Source: Callorhinus ursinus (Eukaryota > Chordata > Mammalia > Carnivora > Otariidae). From it: a DNA stretch of 64,000 nt. The notes beneath the pieces were generated by a model. It was not told the DNA's origin, ran no database searches, and saw only the letters and a list, made by a program, of their open reading frames with translations. Where the stretch lies: contig NW_020312828.1 of assembly GCF_003265705.1 (NCBI RefSeq), positions 57,144,478-57,208,477 on the forward strand, read 5' to 3'. Positions 1-12,573 of the stretch are shown here, piece after piece; within the stretch, counting starts at the first letter, position 1, and the number at the start of each line of letters is the position of its first letter. A program made the translations under genes and the position numbers.

Positions 1-105
1 TTATACTTCAGATATTTATTCTGAACAATGGAGAGGATGGGTTTGAGGAAACAGAAAAACCAGATGAGAAGATGTTTTAAAAGTCCAGGCAAGAAAAGGA
101 AAAAA

Positions 106-770
106 AAGGTGGAGGAGTAGGGGACCCTATTCCAACTGGTCCACGGAATTGAGCTGGATATCTACCAGACCACTCTGAGCACCCATTTGGTTTCAAGGTA
201 TGGAGCAGGGAACCTTGATTCCGTGGGCAGATATTGGAGGATAAATGGCAGCAGGAGGGAGCCTGGCGGTGGGGATCCTACACTGCCTGTGAACTCCCGT
301 GCTGGGGACGGGGCACAGACTCGCAGACCGGTAGAGGCGGGGAAAGGACTTTATCTTTTTTGGGGGGGGAGCGGAAAGGACTTTAGATAGAAACCAGAGG
401 GTGGGGTCGCACATGGAACCTGAGGTAGGCTGGCGGTTTTAGAGGCACAAAGGGCAGAGACATGCCCTGACCTGGAGGCAGGACTGGGAGCACTGGGGAG
501 AGGCGCACAACTCAGGCTGCTGCAGTTTATAGCAGCACAGACAGAAACAGAGAGACAGTGGCCTGGAGAGTTCACTGAAGAACAGACTGCGATCTCTCTG
601 CTCTGATGCAGAGGTTTGGAAATGGTCTCTTCTGCTCTGACTCTCTGAAGAGATGTGGAAAGCCGCCAGGGAAAGCCTCCAGAGAACAAAAGCCCCAAAA
701 AACCAGTTCCCACTGAGCCCGACCCCCGCCACAGGGGGGCAGGGCAACTTGCCCAAACATTGTGCTGTAC
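106..770 (+). mobile_element. L1 5' UTR fragment (carnivore type)
   Basis: The segment opens with the ggtggaggagtaggggaccc start typical of carnivore L1 5' ends and is clearly GC-richer than its surroundings. It includes the block ending in the bases around 715-745 (gcccgacccccgccacaggg), which I recall from carnivore L1 5' UTRs. No L1 ORF1 or ORF2 follows; the sequence changes to AT-rich intron and a TTG repeat after about 770. It is therefore an isolated promoter-side fragment of an L1, sense on the + strand. Open frames in this region are incidental. Confidence 0.7.
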
Positions 771-780
771 TATGAAAATG

Positions 781-809
781 TTGTTTTTTGTTGTTGTTGT
801 TGTTGTTGG
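781..809 (+). repeat. (TTG)n microsatellite
   Basis: About seven TTG units with flanking T runs, directly after the L1 5' UTR fragment. Confidence 0.85.
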
Positions 810-1041
810 TTTTAGCCACTTTCCAGAGACGCTTAAAAGGCAATTACACCTCAAATTTCAAAATTACCATCATCAATTAAAAACATGGTGCTAAATGTTA
901 GATCTTATGAATATTAAGGAAATATTAGGAAAGATTTGGATATCATATTTATAAGCTTTTATTATTCATTCCATATCTGTAATCTTCAGCAGACATAATT
1001 GGCCAATAATATTTCTAATGAGTTTCTCCTCAGAAAACAAA

Positions 1042-1211
1042 ATTTTATTATTTTTCTAGAAGGGGGGAGGGGCAGAGGGAGAGAGAGAATCTCAAGCAGG
1101 ATGCATGCCCAGCATGGAGCCCAATATGGGGCTTGAGCTCAGGACCCTGAGATCATGACCAGAGCCAAAATCACGAGTCAGATGCTTATCCAACTGAGTC
1201 ACCCAGGTAAC
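1042..1211 (-). mobile_element. SINEC (CAN-SINE), minus strand
   Basis: The reverse-complement SINE order is visible: T-rich tail, purine-rich GGGGAGGGGCAGAGGGAGAG stretch, the ctgagatcatgacc block, and the tRNA-derived head ending ccaactgagtcacccagg. It is moderately diverged, so an older copy. The target-site duplication was not resolved. Confidence 0.9.
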
Positions 1212-1351
1212 ACACAGAAATTAAAATTTTAAATGAAATCTCACATAAGCAGATATTTTGGTTGTCTTTCCATGTATTCCCATTTGGCTTTTTCAGAGTA
1301 AATATAAGACTTATTTTTTCTACTAGAATTATATTAAAAATGGTATTTTCT

Positions 1352-1781
1352 GCTGGAGTGGTGGGGGGTGGGAGGGATGGGGTGGCTGGGTGATAGACAT
1401 TGGGGAGGGTATGTGAGCGCTATGGTGAGCGCTGTGAATTGTGTAAAACTGTTGAATCATAGACCTGTACCTCTGAAACAAATAATACATTATATGTTTA
1501 AAAAAAAAAAAAGATAGTACGAAGGGAGAAATGAAGGGGGGAAATCGGAGCCGGAGACGAACCATGAGAGACTATGGACTCTGAGAAACAAACTGAGGGT
1601 TCTAGAGGGGAGGAGGGTTGGGAGAGGGGTTAGCCTGGTGATGGGTATTAAAGAGGGCATGTACTGCATGTAGCACTTGGGTGTTATATGCAAACAATGA
1701 ATCGTGGAACACTACATCAAAAACTAATGATGTAATGTATGGTGATTAATGTAACATAATAAAAAAAAATAAAAAAAATAA
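1352..1781 (+). mobile_element. 5'-truncated young L1 3' end with target-site duplication
   Basis: This is a 430-bp carnivore L1 3' UTR containing an internal A-run (1501-1512), the gatgggtattaaagagggca block, the aatgatgtaatgtatggtgat terminus and an A-rich tail. It is flanked by a perfect 16-bp duplication AAAAATGGTATTTTCT (1336-1351 and 1782-1797), which shows a single L1-mediated insertion. The internal poly(A) could suggest two elements, but as I recall it is part of the normal 3' UTR of this L1 lineage. Confidence 0.9.
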
Positions 1782-1797
1782 AAAAATGGTATTTTCT

Positions 1798-3335
1798 TGC
1801 AATTATGGAAACCATATTTCAGGTTCAATGGGTGTTGCCTTATTCATTGTAAAATGAGCTGAAAATATGCACTTAACCAGTTCTAAAATATCCATCATTA
1901 TTTTGTTACTCGATTATAATCCTGCTCATTCATCATTTTAAGTATACTATCAGAAGCCAAATTTATTGATTGCATTTATTTTTTAGAAGGAACACAGTTA
2001 TTGGGAAAACACTGGAAAGTAAGGAAACCCAAAATTCAGTAATTTCCTACCTGAAACAGCCATTTGACTCTGACCAATTTACTACATTCTCTGGTGTCCC
2101 GTTTTATCATCTGTGAAGTAGTGTTTTCAAATTGATGAATTAACTGTAAGAGCTATGTCACTCTAAATGTCAAGATTATATGATCATGTCTGAGTAAAAT
2201 GGTGTCTATCTGATCCTGAACCTCTCTTATAATGCCCCTTAAAACTGTACAAATAACCACGGATGAAAATAAAACAATGCATGGCTTATGCCTTCAGAAT
2301 ACTACATACCCCGCTTACCTGTAAATAAAGAAAAAAAATCCTACAGATTCCACTAGCATGACTGAATATAGAGCATAGGAGGGGAATATTAAGGCAGATT
2401 AGAAAAGTGGAGTAGAAGGCATAGAGGACATAAACAAAGCATAGGCAAAATCATCCCATAAAGGGAGTCAAATACTAAGTGCCAAAACTAAACACAGTAC
2501 TGAGACTTGGTAGTTCAAAACAATAAGTAAATGCAGGGGATTTAAAAGGTCTGGGGCTAGAGTTAGCAGTCTCAGAGAGCATTAATTACGAAGAGATACA
2601 CATATATATTGAAAGGGCAGTAATCATGGGAAATGAGGCAGTGAAGGATAATAATGAAAAAAAATGGGGGAAAAAATGAAGAATCCCAAAGCAACAACAG
2701 CAACAACAACAACAACAAAAGACATGCCAACCCTTCTCTTACCTTCATCAACATAATTCATAAAAAAAATTCTAAAGAAGAAGAAAAGAGAGGGCATTCT
2801 CAAGCTAGGAACACTGTCCATAAAATGAATAGAAATAGGAAAAAGTCTATCTATATGAAACTACAGTGATAAATCAGAAATGGGAGACAACACATTTCTG
2901 ATGATAAAATTTTTCACTTAAAAACACCATGGAGTTAAATAAAATTGTAATACAACACCCCAAACTAAATTAATTATACTCTAACAAGAAACAAGGGATA
3001 TAAAAATCTCCTTGTATCAGAAATATGAATAGCAATATAAGTGGACATAAAACAGATTATAATGAAAAAAAGCTTTAACTTAGGTAAGAGAGAATAAAAT
3101 GATAAAACTATGATAGAAGTGAAGATGAATTATAAGGTGCCCAAAGGAGAAAGAGTCAAATAAAAATTTTATAAAGGATATTAAATAAAAGTGGGAAAAA
3201 GAAAAACCCATGGGAATGAAAATGAAATAAAATAAAATGGATTCGAGAAAAAGCAGCTGAAATGGAAGACAGATAAGTAACATAATGTAGTATCCTTGAA
3301 GGAGGAAATCAAATCAGGGCAAAAGAACTAGTATT
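1798..3335. other. Intronic sequence, no gene seen
   Basis: AT-rich intron. The only notable items are a (CAA)n tract near 2690-2720 and several A-rich runs. No exon with splice sites and no recognised repeat. Confidence 0.6.
2690..2720 (+). repeat. (CAA)n microsatellite
   Basis: A run of about nine CAA units with one interruption (gcaacaacagcaacaacaac). Confidence 0.85.
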
Positions 3336-4359
3336 CACATGTATAATTTAAGAAAATTTCCAAAGATAAAAGAAGTCTCACAGGATGTAAAATCAATATA
3401 CAGATATTTGTTGCATTTCTGTACACCAACAATGAAACAGGAGAAAGAAATTAAGGAATTAATCCCATTTACAACTGCACCAAAAATGATAAGAAACCTA
3501 GGAATAAAACTAACCAAAGAGGTGAAAGTCTTGTACTCTGAAAACTATAAAACACTTATGAAAGAAATTAAAGATGAAACAAAGAAATGGAAAGATATTC
3601 CATGGTCATGAATTGGAAGAACAAATATTGTTAAAATTTATATTATACTACTCAAAGCAATCTACACATTTAATGGAACCCCTATCAAAATACCAACATC
3701 ATTTTTCACAGAGCTAGAACAAACAATCATAAAATTTGTATGGAAACACAAAAGACTGAATAGCCAAAGTAACCTTGAAAGAGAAAAGCAAAGCAGGAGA
3801 CATCACAATTCTGGCTTCAAGTTATATTACAGACTGTGGTAATCAAAACAGTATGGTAATGGCACAAAAATAGATACATAGATCAATAGAACAGAGTAGA
3901 AGACCCAGAAATGAACCAACAACTACATGGTCAATTAATCCTCAACAAAGCAGGAAAGAATATTCCAAGGAAAAAAGACTGTCTCTTCAACAAACGGTGT
4001 TGGGAAAACTGGGCAGAAACATGCAAAAGAGTGAAACTAGACTGTACACAAAAATAAATTTGGGATAGATGAAAGACCTAAACGTGAGACAGGAAACCAT
4101 AAAAATCCTAAAGGGGAACACAGGCAGTAACTTCCTTGACCTCCGGCCATAGCAACTTCTTACTGGATATGTCTCCTGAGGCAAGGGAAACAAAAGCAAA
4201 AATAAACTAATGGAACTTCATCAAAGGAAAGTTTCTGCACAAAAAAGGAAACAATCCACAAAACTAAAAGGAAATTTACAGAATGGGAGAAGATATTTGC
4301 AAACAAGATATCTGATAAAGGGTTAATATCTAAAATCTATAAAGAGCTTACAAAACTCA

Positions 4360-4555
4360 GGGCGCCTGGGTGGCTCAGTTGTTAAGCGTCTGTCTTTGGC
4401 TCAGGTCATGATCCCAGGGTCCTGGGATTGAGCCCCGCATCGGGCTCCCTGCTCCATGGGAAGCCTGCTTCTCCCTCTCCCACTCCCCCTGCTTGTGTTC
4501 CCTTTCTCGCTGTTTCTCTCTCTCTGTCAAATAAATAAAATCTTTAAAAAAAAAA
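4360..4555 (+). mobile_element. SINEC nested in L1, with target-site duplication
   Basis: A full-length SINE with head gggcgcctgggtggctcag and A tail, inserted into the L1. The duplication is AGAGCTTACAAAACTCA (4343-4359) against AGAACTTATAAAACTCA (4555-4571), 17 bp with two differences. Because it cuts the L1, it is younger than that L1. Confidence 0.95.
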
Positions 4556-5256
4556 GAACTTATAAAACTCAACACCCATAAAGCAAAAATCCAATTAAAA
4601 AATAAGCAGAAGACATGAATACACATTTTTCTAAAGAAGACATACAAATGGACAACAAGACACATGAAAAGATGTTCAACATCACCCATCATCAGGGCGA
4701 TACAAATCAAAACTACAATGAGATATCTCCCCACACCTGTCAGAATGGCTAAAATCAACAACTCAAGAAACAACAGGTATTGGTGAGGATGTGTAGAAAG
4801 GGGAACCCTCTTGCCCTACTGTGGGAATGCAAACTGGTGCGACCACTCTGGAAAATAGTATGGAGGTTCCTCAAAAAGTTAAAAGGAGAACTACCCTACA
4901 ATTCAGCGATTATAGAACTAGGTACTTATCCAAAGAGTACAAAAATACGAATTCAAAGAGATACATGCACTTCAATGTTTATAGCTGCATTATCTATAAT
5001 AGTCAAATAATAGAAACAGTCCAAGTTTCCATCTACTGATGAATGGAGAAAGAAGAGGTAGGATGTATATAATGTATATATATATATAATGGAATGTTAC
5101 TCAGCCATAAAAAAGAATGAAATCTTACCATTTCCCATGACATGGATGGACCTACAGAGTATTAAGCCAAATAAGTCAGTCAGAAAAAGACAAACACCAT
5201 ATGATTTCACTCACATGTGGAATTTAAGAAACAAATGAGCAAAGTGGAAAAAAAAA

Positions 5257-5257
<1 letters not shown>

Positions 5258-5299
<42 letters not shown>
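5258..5299 (+). repeat. (CA)n microsatellite inside L1
   Basis: About 20 uninterrupted CA units within the 3' region of the surrounding L1; likely to vary in length between individuals. Confidence 0.95.
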
Positions 5300-5301
<2 letters not shown>

Positions 5302-5495
5302 AGAAACACTCTTAACTACAGGGAATAACCTGATGGTCACCAGAGAGGAGAGGGGTCGGTGCATGGGTGAAATAGGTGATGGGGTTTAAGGGGTGCACTT
5401 GTAGTGATGAGTACCAGGTGTTGTATGGAGATGCTGAATCACTATATTGTACACCTGAAACTAATATTATAGTGTATGTTACCTAAATGGAATTA

Positions 5496-5521
5496 AAACA
5501 AACAAACAAACAAACAAACAA
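5496..5521 (+). repeat. (AAAC)n tail repeat
   Basis: A run of AAAC units at the 3' end of the L1, probably grown from its poly(A) tail. Confidence 0.85.
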
Positions 5522-5529
5522 GCAAGCAA

Positions 5530-6640
5530 CAGAAGCTTCAAGTCTAGACTTGAAAGGAAGTACTGGGTCCCAAAGAAAACTGATCTGGTACAGTCACCTC
5601 TGAGAAAAATTCTAATGAATCTTTCAGTTAGACAAACAAACAAACAAATAAAAAAGCAAAATAAAATCTTTTAGGGCTTCCAGGCCAAAAGTTGGAATAA
5701 TGTACAAAGGCAAAGGAATTAGACTTGTACCAGACTTTTCCAAAACAACATGCAAAGTAAGGCAACAGTATTTTCAAGAAACTTACAGGAATAAAATGCA
5801 CTCATAGGATTTTATGTCTATATAGGCTGTTTCCTGAGGAAAACATCTATAAAAGTCTTGAGCATGAATTGTTGTAATATTGTACACATGTGTCCTTCTA
5901 CAGATGCATTAGGGTAGGAGATTTGTCTGAGAAATGATTGGTGAAATTTTGGCGAATAAGTGATTGTGAGAAATTCATATTTTAATTTTAAAACTAAGAT
6001 TAAAATAATGGTATATCATATAGCATATTTTCTGCCAACATGAGGAAAATGCAGCAGCAACCACCACCACCACAACAATGGGAGAATTTAGATTGAACTT
6101 CCAGGAAAGCAAGACAGTTTTTCTTGCTTTTGGATCCAAGGCTTTTTGAGGTTACATACCCTCCATACATCGTAGTTCTCTTACTGTAAACCTTCTAAGC
6201 ACACCTTATTTTCTAATTAAAAGAAAACTGAAGCCATCAGGTATGAAAACTGATAATTCTTGATTCTTTCCTCCAGTCCACACCTATAAGTTCATTTGCT
6301 TTCAAACCCATTATTATACATTTACTTCTCATATCTGACAGCATGTCTATTCCTGTTCATGATTGCTCTCCATCTATGCATTTGATTTGGGGTCTTACAA
6401 TTTTCTCGGGGACACTTGGGTTCATTGTTGAGTTTCCAGTTACCAAAGCCACCAAATCTACAAACATTTCTATTTCAAATGTGTAACACATCTCTGAATT
6501 GTGAAGCTTATACTATAACATACTGACATATATTCTAATCACCACATTTTAGCTGAAAATAACTACTTGTTCCTCAAATCTTCCCATTAGAGTCTCCCAT
6601 ACTATACAACTAGGTTCCTGAATAAAAAGCTCAGATCTCT
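5530..6640. other. Intronic sequence, no gene seen
   Basis: AT-rich single-copy-looking sequence. A second short AAAC tract lies at about 5632-5650. No exon or recognised repeat. Confidence 0.55.
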
Positions 6641-6644
6641 TTGA

Positions 6645-6965
6645 GTTCCGGTTGTACATTAACAGTTTCAATTTGATATCTGCAGTAAAGTTATACGTAA
6701 CAAGCCTAAATCAATTTTATTTCTCTACTTTCCCATCTGATCTTCCTTCCCTATACCATATTTCCTTAATGTCACAGCTGTCCACCCAGTCACTCAAGCA
6801 GAAAGCTGGACATTATCTTTGGTTATCCCCTCTACTTCAACTCTGGTCTCATAACATCTGTTTGGATTCTAGGGATGGCCAATTTTGTCCTTTAAAGGTC
6901 TCCAGATTCTGTTGTCTTCTCAACTGCCATTATGTTGGGTTTGGGCTTATCTCTTTTCTGGATGA
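6645..6965 (+). mobile_element. L2-like LINE fragment
   Basis: The stretch around 6735-6870 (cttccttccctatacc, cagtcactcaagcagaaagctggacattatctt) follows the mammalian L2 pattern for this part of the element. A 105-codon open frame overlaps it but has no gene-like property. The assignment is from remembered consensus and the edges are uncertain. Confidence 0.45.
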
Positions 6966-8825
6966 TTAAAATGTTTTTTTTTAATTCACTTTCTCCCTCT
7001 AAACCCCATTCTATACAATTGCCAAATATAAATCATAGAATATTACTGACACCAAATTATTTTTCTTAGGAAAATAAATCATAAGCTTATAGATAGAAAC
7101 TTTAAATTGGTTATGAGTTAGCTGATGAGAATTTAAACTGTTCAGAAAGACATATTTGTTTTCATTTACTTTTGCTGTGTTGCTGTCTAAATCTCATCAT
7201 CTAGGCTAGGTCAAATTTCCAAATCTCATTATAGAAGGCAAATTTTATAGGGTGTCTTGCAATTTTCCATTTTGTTGGATCTTGATCTCCTCCTATCTGC
7301 ATACCTAAAGATGATCTCTCCCAAAATGGGAAAATTGCTTTAAAACACATTGTAAGCAGCAGATTGGAGATAATGTGAGCTTGACCAAAAATCCTATTAT
7401 ATATTCTTGAATGTTAGTGAACATTTAAATTAATTTAAAGAAGTTATGCATCGGTCTTAAAGCAATGAACATTATATTGTTTCATTACATTTCCCTCAGA
7501 ATTGTTTGTCTGCTAATTCTACAACATGACTGAGACATATGCCCTTGGGTAAGGATCATTATTTGATTCACTGGTGTAAAGACTGATGATAAGAATGTAA
7601 TTTAATTTATTTGAAATCTCATCCTACATTTTTATTGACCTTCCAACCTGTTCTGTAAAAGGACCCTAAACATAACTGTGGCTTTGGATCTGATGATTTA
7701 GTATGTGAACAGACTTTGCACATTTATTGGTATTTTATTTTTCCACTTTCATTTGCTTCTTTTAAGCTCAAAGAATCAGATTGTCAGAAGGTTATACATT
7801 TTTTCCCTAACCCACATGGGGAGATGTTACACCCCAAAATATAAGACATGCAAATATGATCACACATCTTTTTAAATATGTGCCAAAATTCAGAAAACTT
7901 TTCCAGGCTTTGTCAGTTTCTTTACATAAGTAGAAGGGAGATGAAATTTCCTTTCCCACATAATTTCACAGCACACAAACCATGAACAGAAAAAAAAAAT
8001 ATATGCCTCATGTAAACAGATATTGGCTGCCAGTGTAATTTTCTATTTTACACTTCATTTTACAGTGTATATGTTGTTGAATTTGTATAATTGTATGAGT
8101 CATTTCCAGGACATCCATTTAATGTTATCTTAAATTCATATACTGATTGGTGCTTAATTAATATTCATTGTTAATGATGTTTTTTATGAAGCATAAAAAT
8201 TGGCAGCACATATAGACAACATGATTATTTTTAAAAAGCATAAAGTGAGATATTTATAAAAGGATCATTCAATCCAAGTGTCTATTATTTTTCAAAGGAA
8301 CATAAGAAAATACATTTTCTCCTGTTTGAGGGACTGCTTTGAAAATGCCCCAACTTGGTGACCACTGTATTTGGCTTCACAACTGAATTAAAGAGAGATA
8401 AAATATTCTATCTCCTTATTTCTACCAGAAATACATCAAGCAGAAAAATGATAATACTTTTATTTTGAGTAGTTTTGCAAGTCAATTTGAGTCAAAGTTT
8501 TTCCTCTGAAATAAACTTAATGTAGTCTGAAATGTTGTGAAGACTACAATCAATATGAATGACAGTTCAGGGTACTGGCCAGATATGCTGCTTACTGATG
8601 CCCTCAGAAGGTTGGTGTTTTCATTCCTGCCTGCCTGTCTTCCTAACTTCCTTCCTTTATTTATTTTTTCTAGCCTAGAAAGCAGCCATGGAAGTTGAGT
8701 GGTAGACTAAATAAGAAAACTATATTAAATAGATCAGTGGGATTAACCACTTAAAGCTTTCAAAACTTTTATTAATACAAAATACTATCATTTTACAAAT
8801 ATTTTAGGTATCTTTGGGAGTACTA
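6966..8825. other. Intronic sequence, no gene seen
   Basis: Long AT-rich stretch without a clear repeat or exon. A short pyrimidine-rich (CCTT)n-like patch lies at 8625-8670. Confidence 0.55.
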
Positions 8826-8829
8826 TTAG

Positions 8830-8946
8830 GTTCTATTTTAAATTTTTTTAAAAAATAATAATTTTTACATTTTGGAGAAGTTTTTTGTTGACAGCAAAAT
8901 TGAGCAGAAAATACAGAGTCCCCTTATACCCTCTGCCACTACACAC

Positions 8947-8992
<46 letters not shown>

Positions 8993-10290
8993 CTTCCCTC
9001 ACTACTGGCATCCTGCAACACAACAGTACATTTGTTGCAACTAAAGATTTACAGATACATCATCCTCTGAAGTCTTCAATTTACATTAGGGTTCACTCTT
9101 GGTGTTACACTTTCTGTGGGTCTTGACAAGTGTATAATGACATATATTCACCATTGTAGTACCATACAGAATAGATTCACTGCCCTAAAAATCCTCTGCA
9201 TTCTTCCTATTCATCCCAACCTGCCCTAACTCCTGGCAGCCACCTATCTTTTCACTCTAACCACAGTTTTGCCCTTCCCAGAATGTCACATAGTTGGAAT
9301 CATACAGTAGCTTGCCTTTTTAGATTGGCTTCTTTCACTTAACTAATATGCATTTAAGTTTCCTCCATGTCTTTTTGTAGCTTGATAGCTCCTTTCTTTT
9401 TAGCACTAAATAATATTCCATTGTCTAGATATATCACAGATTATTTATTTATCCATCTATTAAAGAACATCTTGGTTGCTGCATGCTTTGGTAATTATAA
9501 ATAAAGCCACTATAAATATACATGTGCGGTATTTATGTGAACATAAGTTCTCAATTCATTTGGTTAAATACTAAGGAGTATGATTGCTGGATTATATAAT
9601 ACGAATATGTTCAGTTTTGTAAGAAACTGCCAACTGTCTTCCAAAGTGGCTGTACCATTTTGCATCCCCACCAACAATTAACAAGTGTTCCTGTTGCTCC
9701 ACAGCCTCACCAGTATTTGGTGTTGTGTTTTGGATTTCAGTCATTCTGATAGGTGTGTAGTGGTTGTTTTAATTTATAATTCCCTGACCATATATGATGC
9801 GAAGCATATTTACATATGCTTATTTTCCCTCTATATATCTTTTCTGGTGAGGTGTCTGTTCAAATCTTTTACCTATTTTTAAATTGAGAAGTTCATTTTC
9901 TTATTGTTGACTTTTAAGAATACTTTGTATATTTTGAATAAGAGTCCTTTCTCAGGTGTGGGATTTTTTGCAAATGTTTCCTACCATTCTTTAGCTCATC
10001 TTCTCATTTTCTTTACATTGTCTTTTGCAAAGCAAAAATGTTTTATTTTAATAAATTTCAGCTTATTGATTACTTATTTCATGGATTGTGTCTTTGGTAT
10101 TGGATCCAAAAAGTCATTGCCATACTCAAAGTCATCTAGAGTTTCTCTTAATGTTATCTTCCAGAAGTTGTAGAGTTTTGAATTTTACATTTAGGTCTAC
10201 GATCCATTTTGAGTTAATTTTTGTGAAATATGTAAGGTGTGTGACCTCATATAGATATTGTATAGATTTATTAGATTTACACAAAAGTAT
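8830..10290 (-). mobile_element. Old L1, 3' half, minus strand
   Basis: The + strand shows the reverse complement of L1 ORF2/3' UTR text, for example cagaatgtcacatagttggaatcatacag, actaaataatattccattgt, ccaaagtggctgtaccattttgcatccccacca and ttttgagttaatttttgtg. Many small indels and stops mark it as an ancient copy (L1MB/ME-like). A CA repeat is embedded near its 3' end. Confidence 0.88.
8947..8991 (+). repeat. (CA)n microsatellite inside L1
   Basis: About 21 CA units within the minus-strand L1. Confidence 0.95.
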
Positions 10291-10555
10291 ATAATCTTAG
10301 GGGTTGTTAATTTAAGTGGTAATGTGTTTTTAATTTCAAATTCTACTTGTTCACATTAAAATATTCTTCTACATTCAATTTATTTGAAAACAAACTAAAT
10401 AAATATAAGCTGCACTTCCCAGAATATGATAGAAATGTGTTTGAATAATTCACATATTGTGAAATAATAAAATCTTAATATAATGTAAAATTGTATGTAG
10501 CTACATAAGTATGTATTCTATGTAAAAATAATAATAAAAATATAAGGCTTGTTAA
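10291..10555. other. Intronic sequence
   Basis: Very AT-rich; no recognised element. Confidence 0.5.
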
Positions 10556-10742
10556 GACTTTAAATGCATTCTCTCATTAATTCTCACAACATTACAGTAA
10601 GGTTACAACTATGATTTTTCTCATTTATAGATGAGAAAACTGAGACATCAAAAGCTTAAGATACTTGCCCAGTGTCTCCAATGAGCAAACAACAGAGCTG
10701 AATACCATGCCATGGGTGACTCAAAGTCCATGATTTTAACAC
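10556..10742 (+). mobile_element. Ancient SINE-like repeat (MIR/L2-era)
   Basis: The pattern ctcattaattctcacaac followed by tcatttatagatgagaaaactgag and a degraded cttgcccagtgtc block is that of a very old, widespread mammalian repeat. A second copy is visible at 63150-63285. The exact family is not assigned. Confidence 0.6.
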
Positions 10743-11270
10743 TTGAATGATACCACCTTATTATTAAATGTGGAAAATGCCCTCCTGGTCAACTTTCATT
10801 TGGTATATTTTGCCAAAATATTTCTATTGTTTCTTTCAATGGAAAGCCTCATTAAAATTTTTTATAGATGTTCCAATCCCTCTTATGTTATTGTTAAAAC
10901 TCTACATGAAAAGAATATACTGTGGGAGTTAAATATTTAAATTCTGTAAACATTCTTGATATTTACAATGAAGAAGGATATACACAGTAGCATTGAAATA
11001 ATATTTCCTGGCCAAAAATACTGCAGGTTTTGACTACTATGAACATTCTCATCTCTCTCTCTATTTTCTTACTATATCTTCTTTATTTATTGTCACCAAG
11101 TTGTGTCTTATTTTCTTTTTTTGGAGAGAATTCTTTAATCCTCACTTCTTCTTTTCCTTTTCCTTTTAGAAGTTATCTCCTTAGGCTAGTTCTACATCAT
11201 CTTGTTTAGATCACTATAAAAGTTAGACTATGTGATTTTATTCCAAATTAGCCTGTCTTCTTGAGGGCAG
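10743..11270. other. Intronic sequence, no gene seen
   Basis: AT-rich, no recognised element apart from a TTTCC-rich patch near 11145-11165. Confidence 0.5.
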
Positions 11271-11273
11271 AAG

Positions 11274-11277
11274 ATCG

Positions 11278-11320
<43 letters not shown>

Positions 11321-11345
11321 ATCTATCCATCATCTATCATCAATC
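11274..11345 (+). repeat. (ATCT)n microsatellite
   Basis: About eleven near-perfect ATCT units followed by interrupted units (atctatccatcatctatcatc). A tetranucleotide repeat of this type is usually polymorphic. Confidence 0.95.
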
Positions 11346-11349
11346 TATC

Positions 11350-12515
11350 TAAAACATTGATCTCAGTAGTAGTTCAACCAATACTTTTCATTGATATGAG
11401 GGCTCTCCTTGTGGAAAATTAGATTATTTAAAAATCATCACTCTCTTCCCCACTTTTTGGGGGGTGTGGAGAGGGAAGGGGAGCAGAATTCACTTACCTG
11501 ACTCTTATACCTGGGCTTGCCAATGCGATTTGATTTGGTCAATGGACTTTAACAAACAAGATGCTAGCAGAGTTATAAAAAATGTCTGGTTGAATTTTTA
11601 TTCTATGCACTTTTGAATTTGTCAAAAGACTATATCTGGGCTAGTTCACTGGTCCCAGAAAAATGAATGATGCATAGAGCCAAACTCAGCCTATATCAGC
11701 CCATGCTCGGCATATATACAGAGTTTTGAACATAAATGATTGTTGTTTAAACTAATGAGTTTGGGGGTGGCTAGCATTACCATTGTGTCCATCAAATGAT
11801 ACAATACCACATTTAGAAAACAAATCATTTATAAAAATATGTACCACTTTACACGTAGTCAGATTGGCCCTATTCCAAAATTCTGAATAAAAACTATCAT
11901 GATTTCTCAGTTAAGATAAAAATAACATTGGGGTTTTATTTAATCAAGTGAAGAAAAACTTTGCTCTCCTCTATCATTAAAAATCAAGTTCTGAAAACCT
12001 AAATTCCTCACATATCTTATATCTTACCTTCTGCTTATAACAGATAAGAAGTGACATCTTAGTCTCTAATGTTTCTTCTACTTGCATTGATTCTTCACTT
12101 TGATTTACAATGTATTTTCCAATTAAGGTGGATATCATCAATTATCACCAATATACCACATTTAAAACTAAATGATTATTGGCATTGAGGAAAAAAAACA
12201 TTATTCTCATCAGAAATTGTGATAATTATAGATTATTTGATAAAAGTCTTGTACAACCATTAAACTGTATTTGCCAATCATACAGCCAAATATATATCTT
12301 GGTTCTATGGAGAAATGCAGTGTGAAGTAACGCAGGACAATGGAAAGTGACCCTATCAGAAGCAATAGTTCATGGTTCCACTTTGGGCTCAGGTCCTACC
12401 TAAAGTAACTATGAGAAAAATCAATCTTTCTGGGTCTCAATTTTCTTACATTAGAAGAAATGAGTATATTTGTTTCAATTACCTCAAAAGTCTCTTTCAA
12501 TTGGAATGTTCTACA
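11350..12515. other. Intronic sequence, no gene seen
   Basis: AT-rich, no recognised element; a G-rich patch lies at 11457-11485. Confidence 0.5.
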
Positions 12516-12527
12516 ATTCAATTTTTA

Positions 12528-12540
12528 TTTTATTTTATTT

Positions 12541-12573
<33 letters not shown>

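Larger units (their letters stand above)
3345..5525 (+). mobile_element. L1 element, ORF2 C-terminal part and 3' UTR (older family)
   Basis: The first 270 bases still read as the L1 ORF2 reverse transcriptase region in one frame (3339-3611), with peptides such as FPKIKEVSQD, LTKEVKVLYSENYKTL and KKWKDIPWS. The remainder follows the L1 order to the 3' UTR (ggaagatatttgcaaac, cctcaaaaagttaaa, tactcagccataaaaaagaatg, gtacacctgaaactaatatt) but is broken by stops and frameshifts. A SINE is nested at 4360-4555 and a CA repeat at 5258-5299. It ends in an AAAC-type tail. It resembles the L1MA group. Confidence 0.9.

Noticed and set aside
351..854. 167-codon open frame on the minus strand
   Set aside because: Lies in the GC-rich L1 5' UTR, where long chance frames are common; the product shows no known domain.
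1352..1781. Two separate L1 3' ends joined at the A-run 1501-1512
   Set aside because: One target-site duplication encloses the whole stretch, and the internal A-run is, as I recall, part of the 3' UTR of this L1 lineage.
11274..11345. CRISPR-like or other spaced repeat array
   Set aside because: All tandem arrays here are simple microsatellites without unique spacers, and the genome is mammalian.
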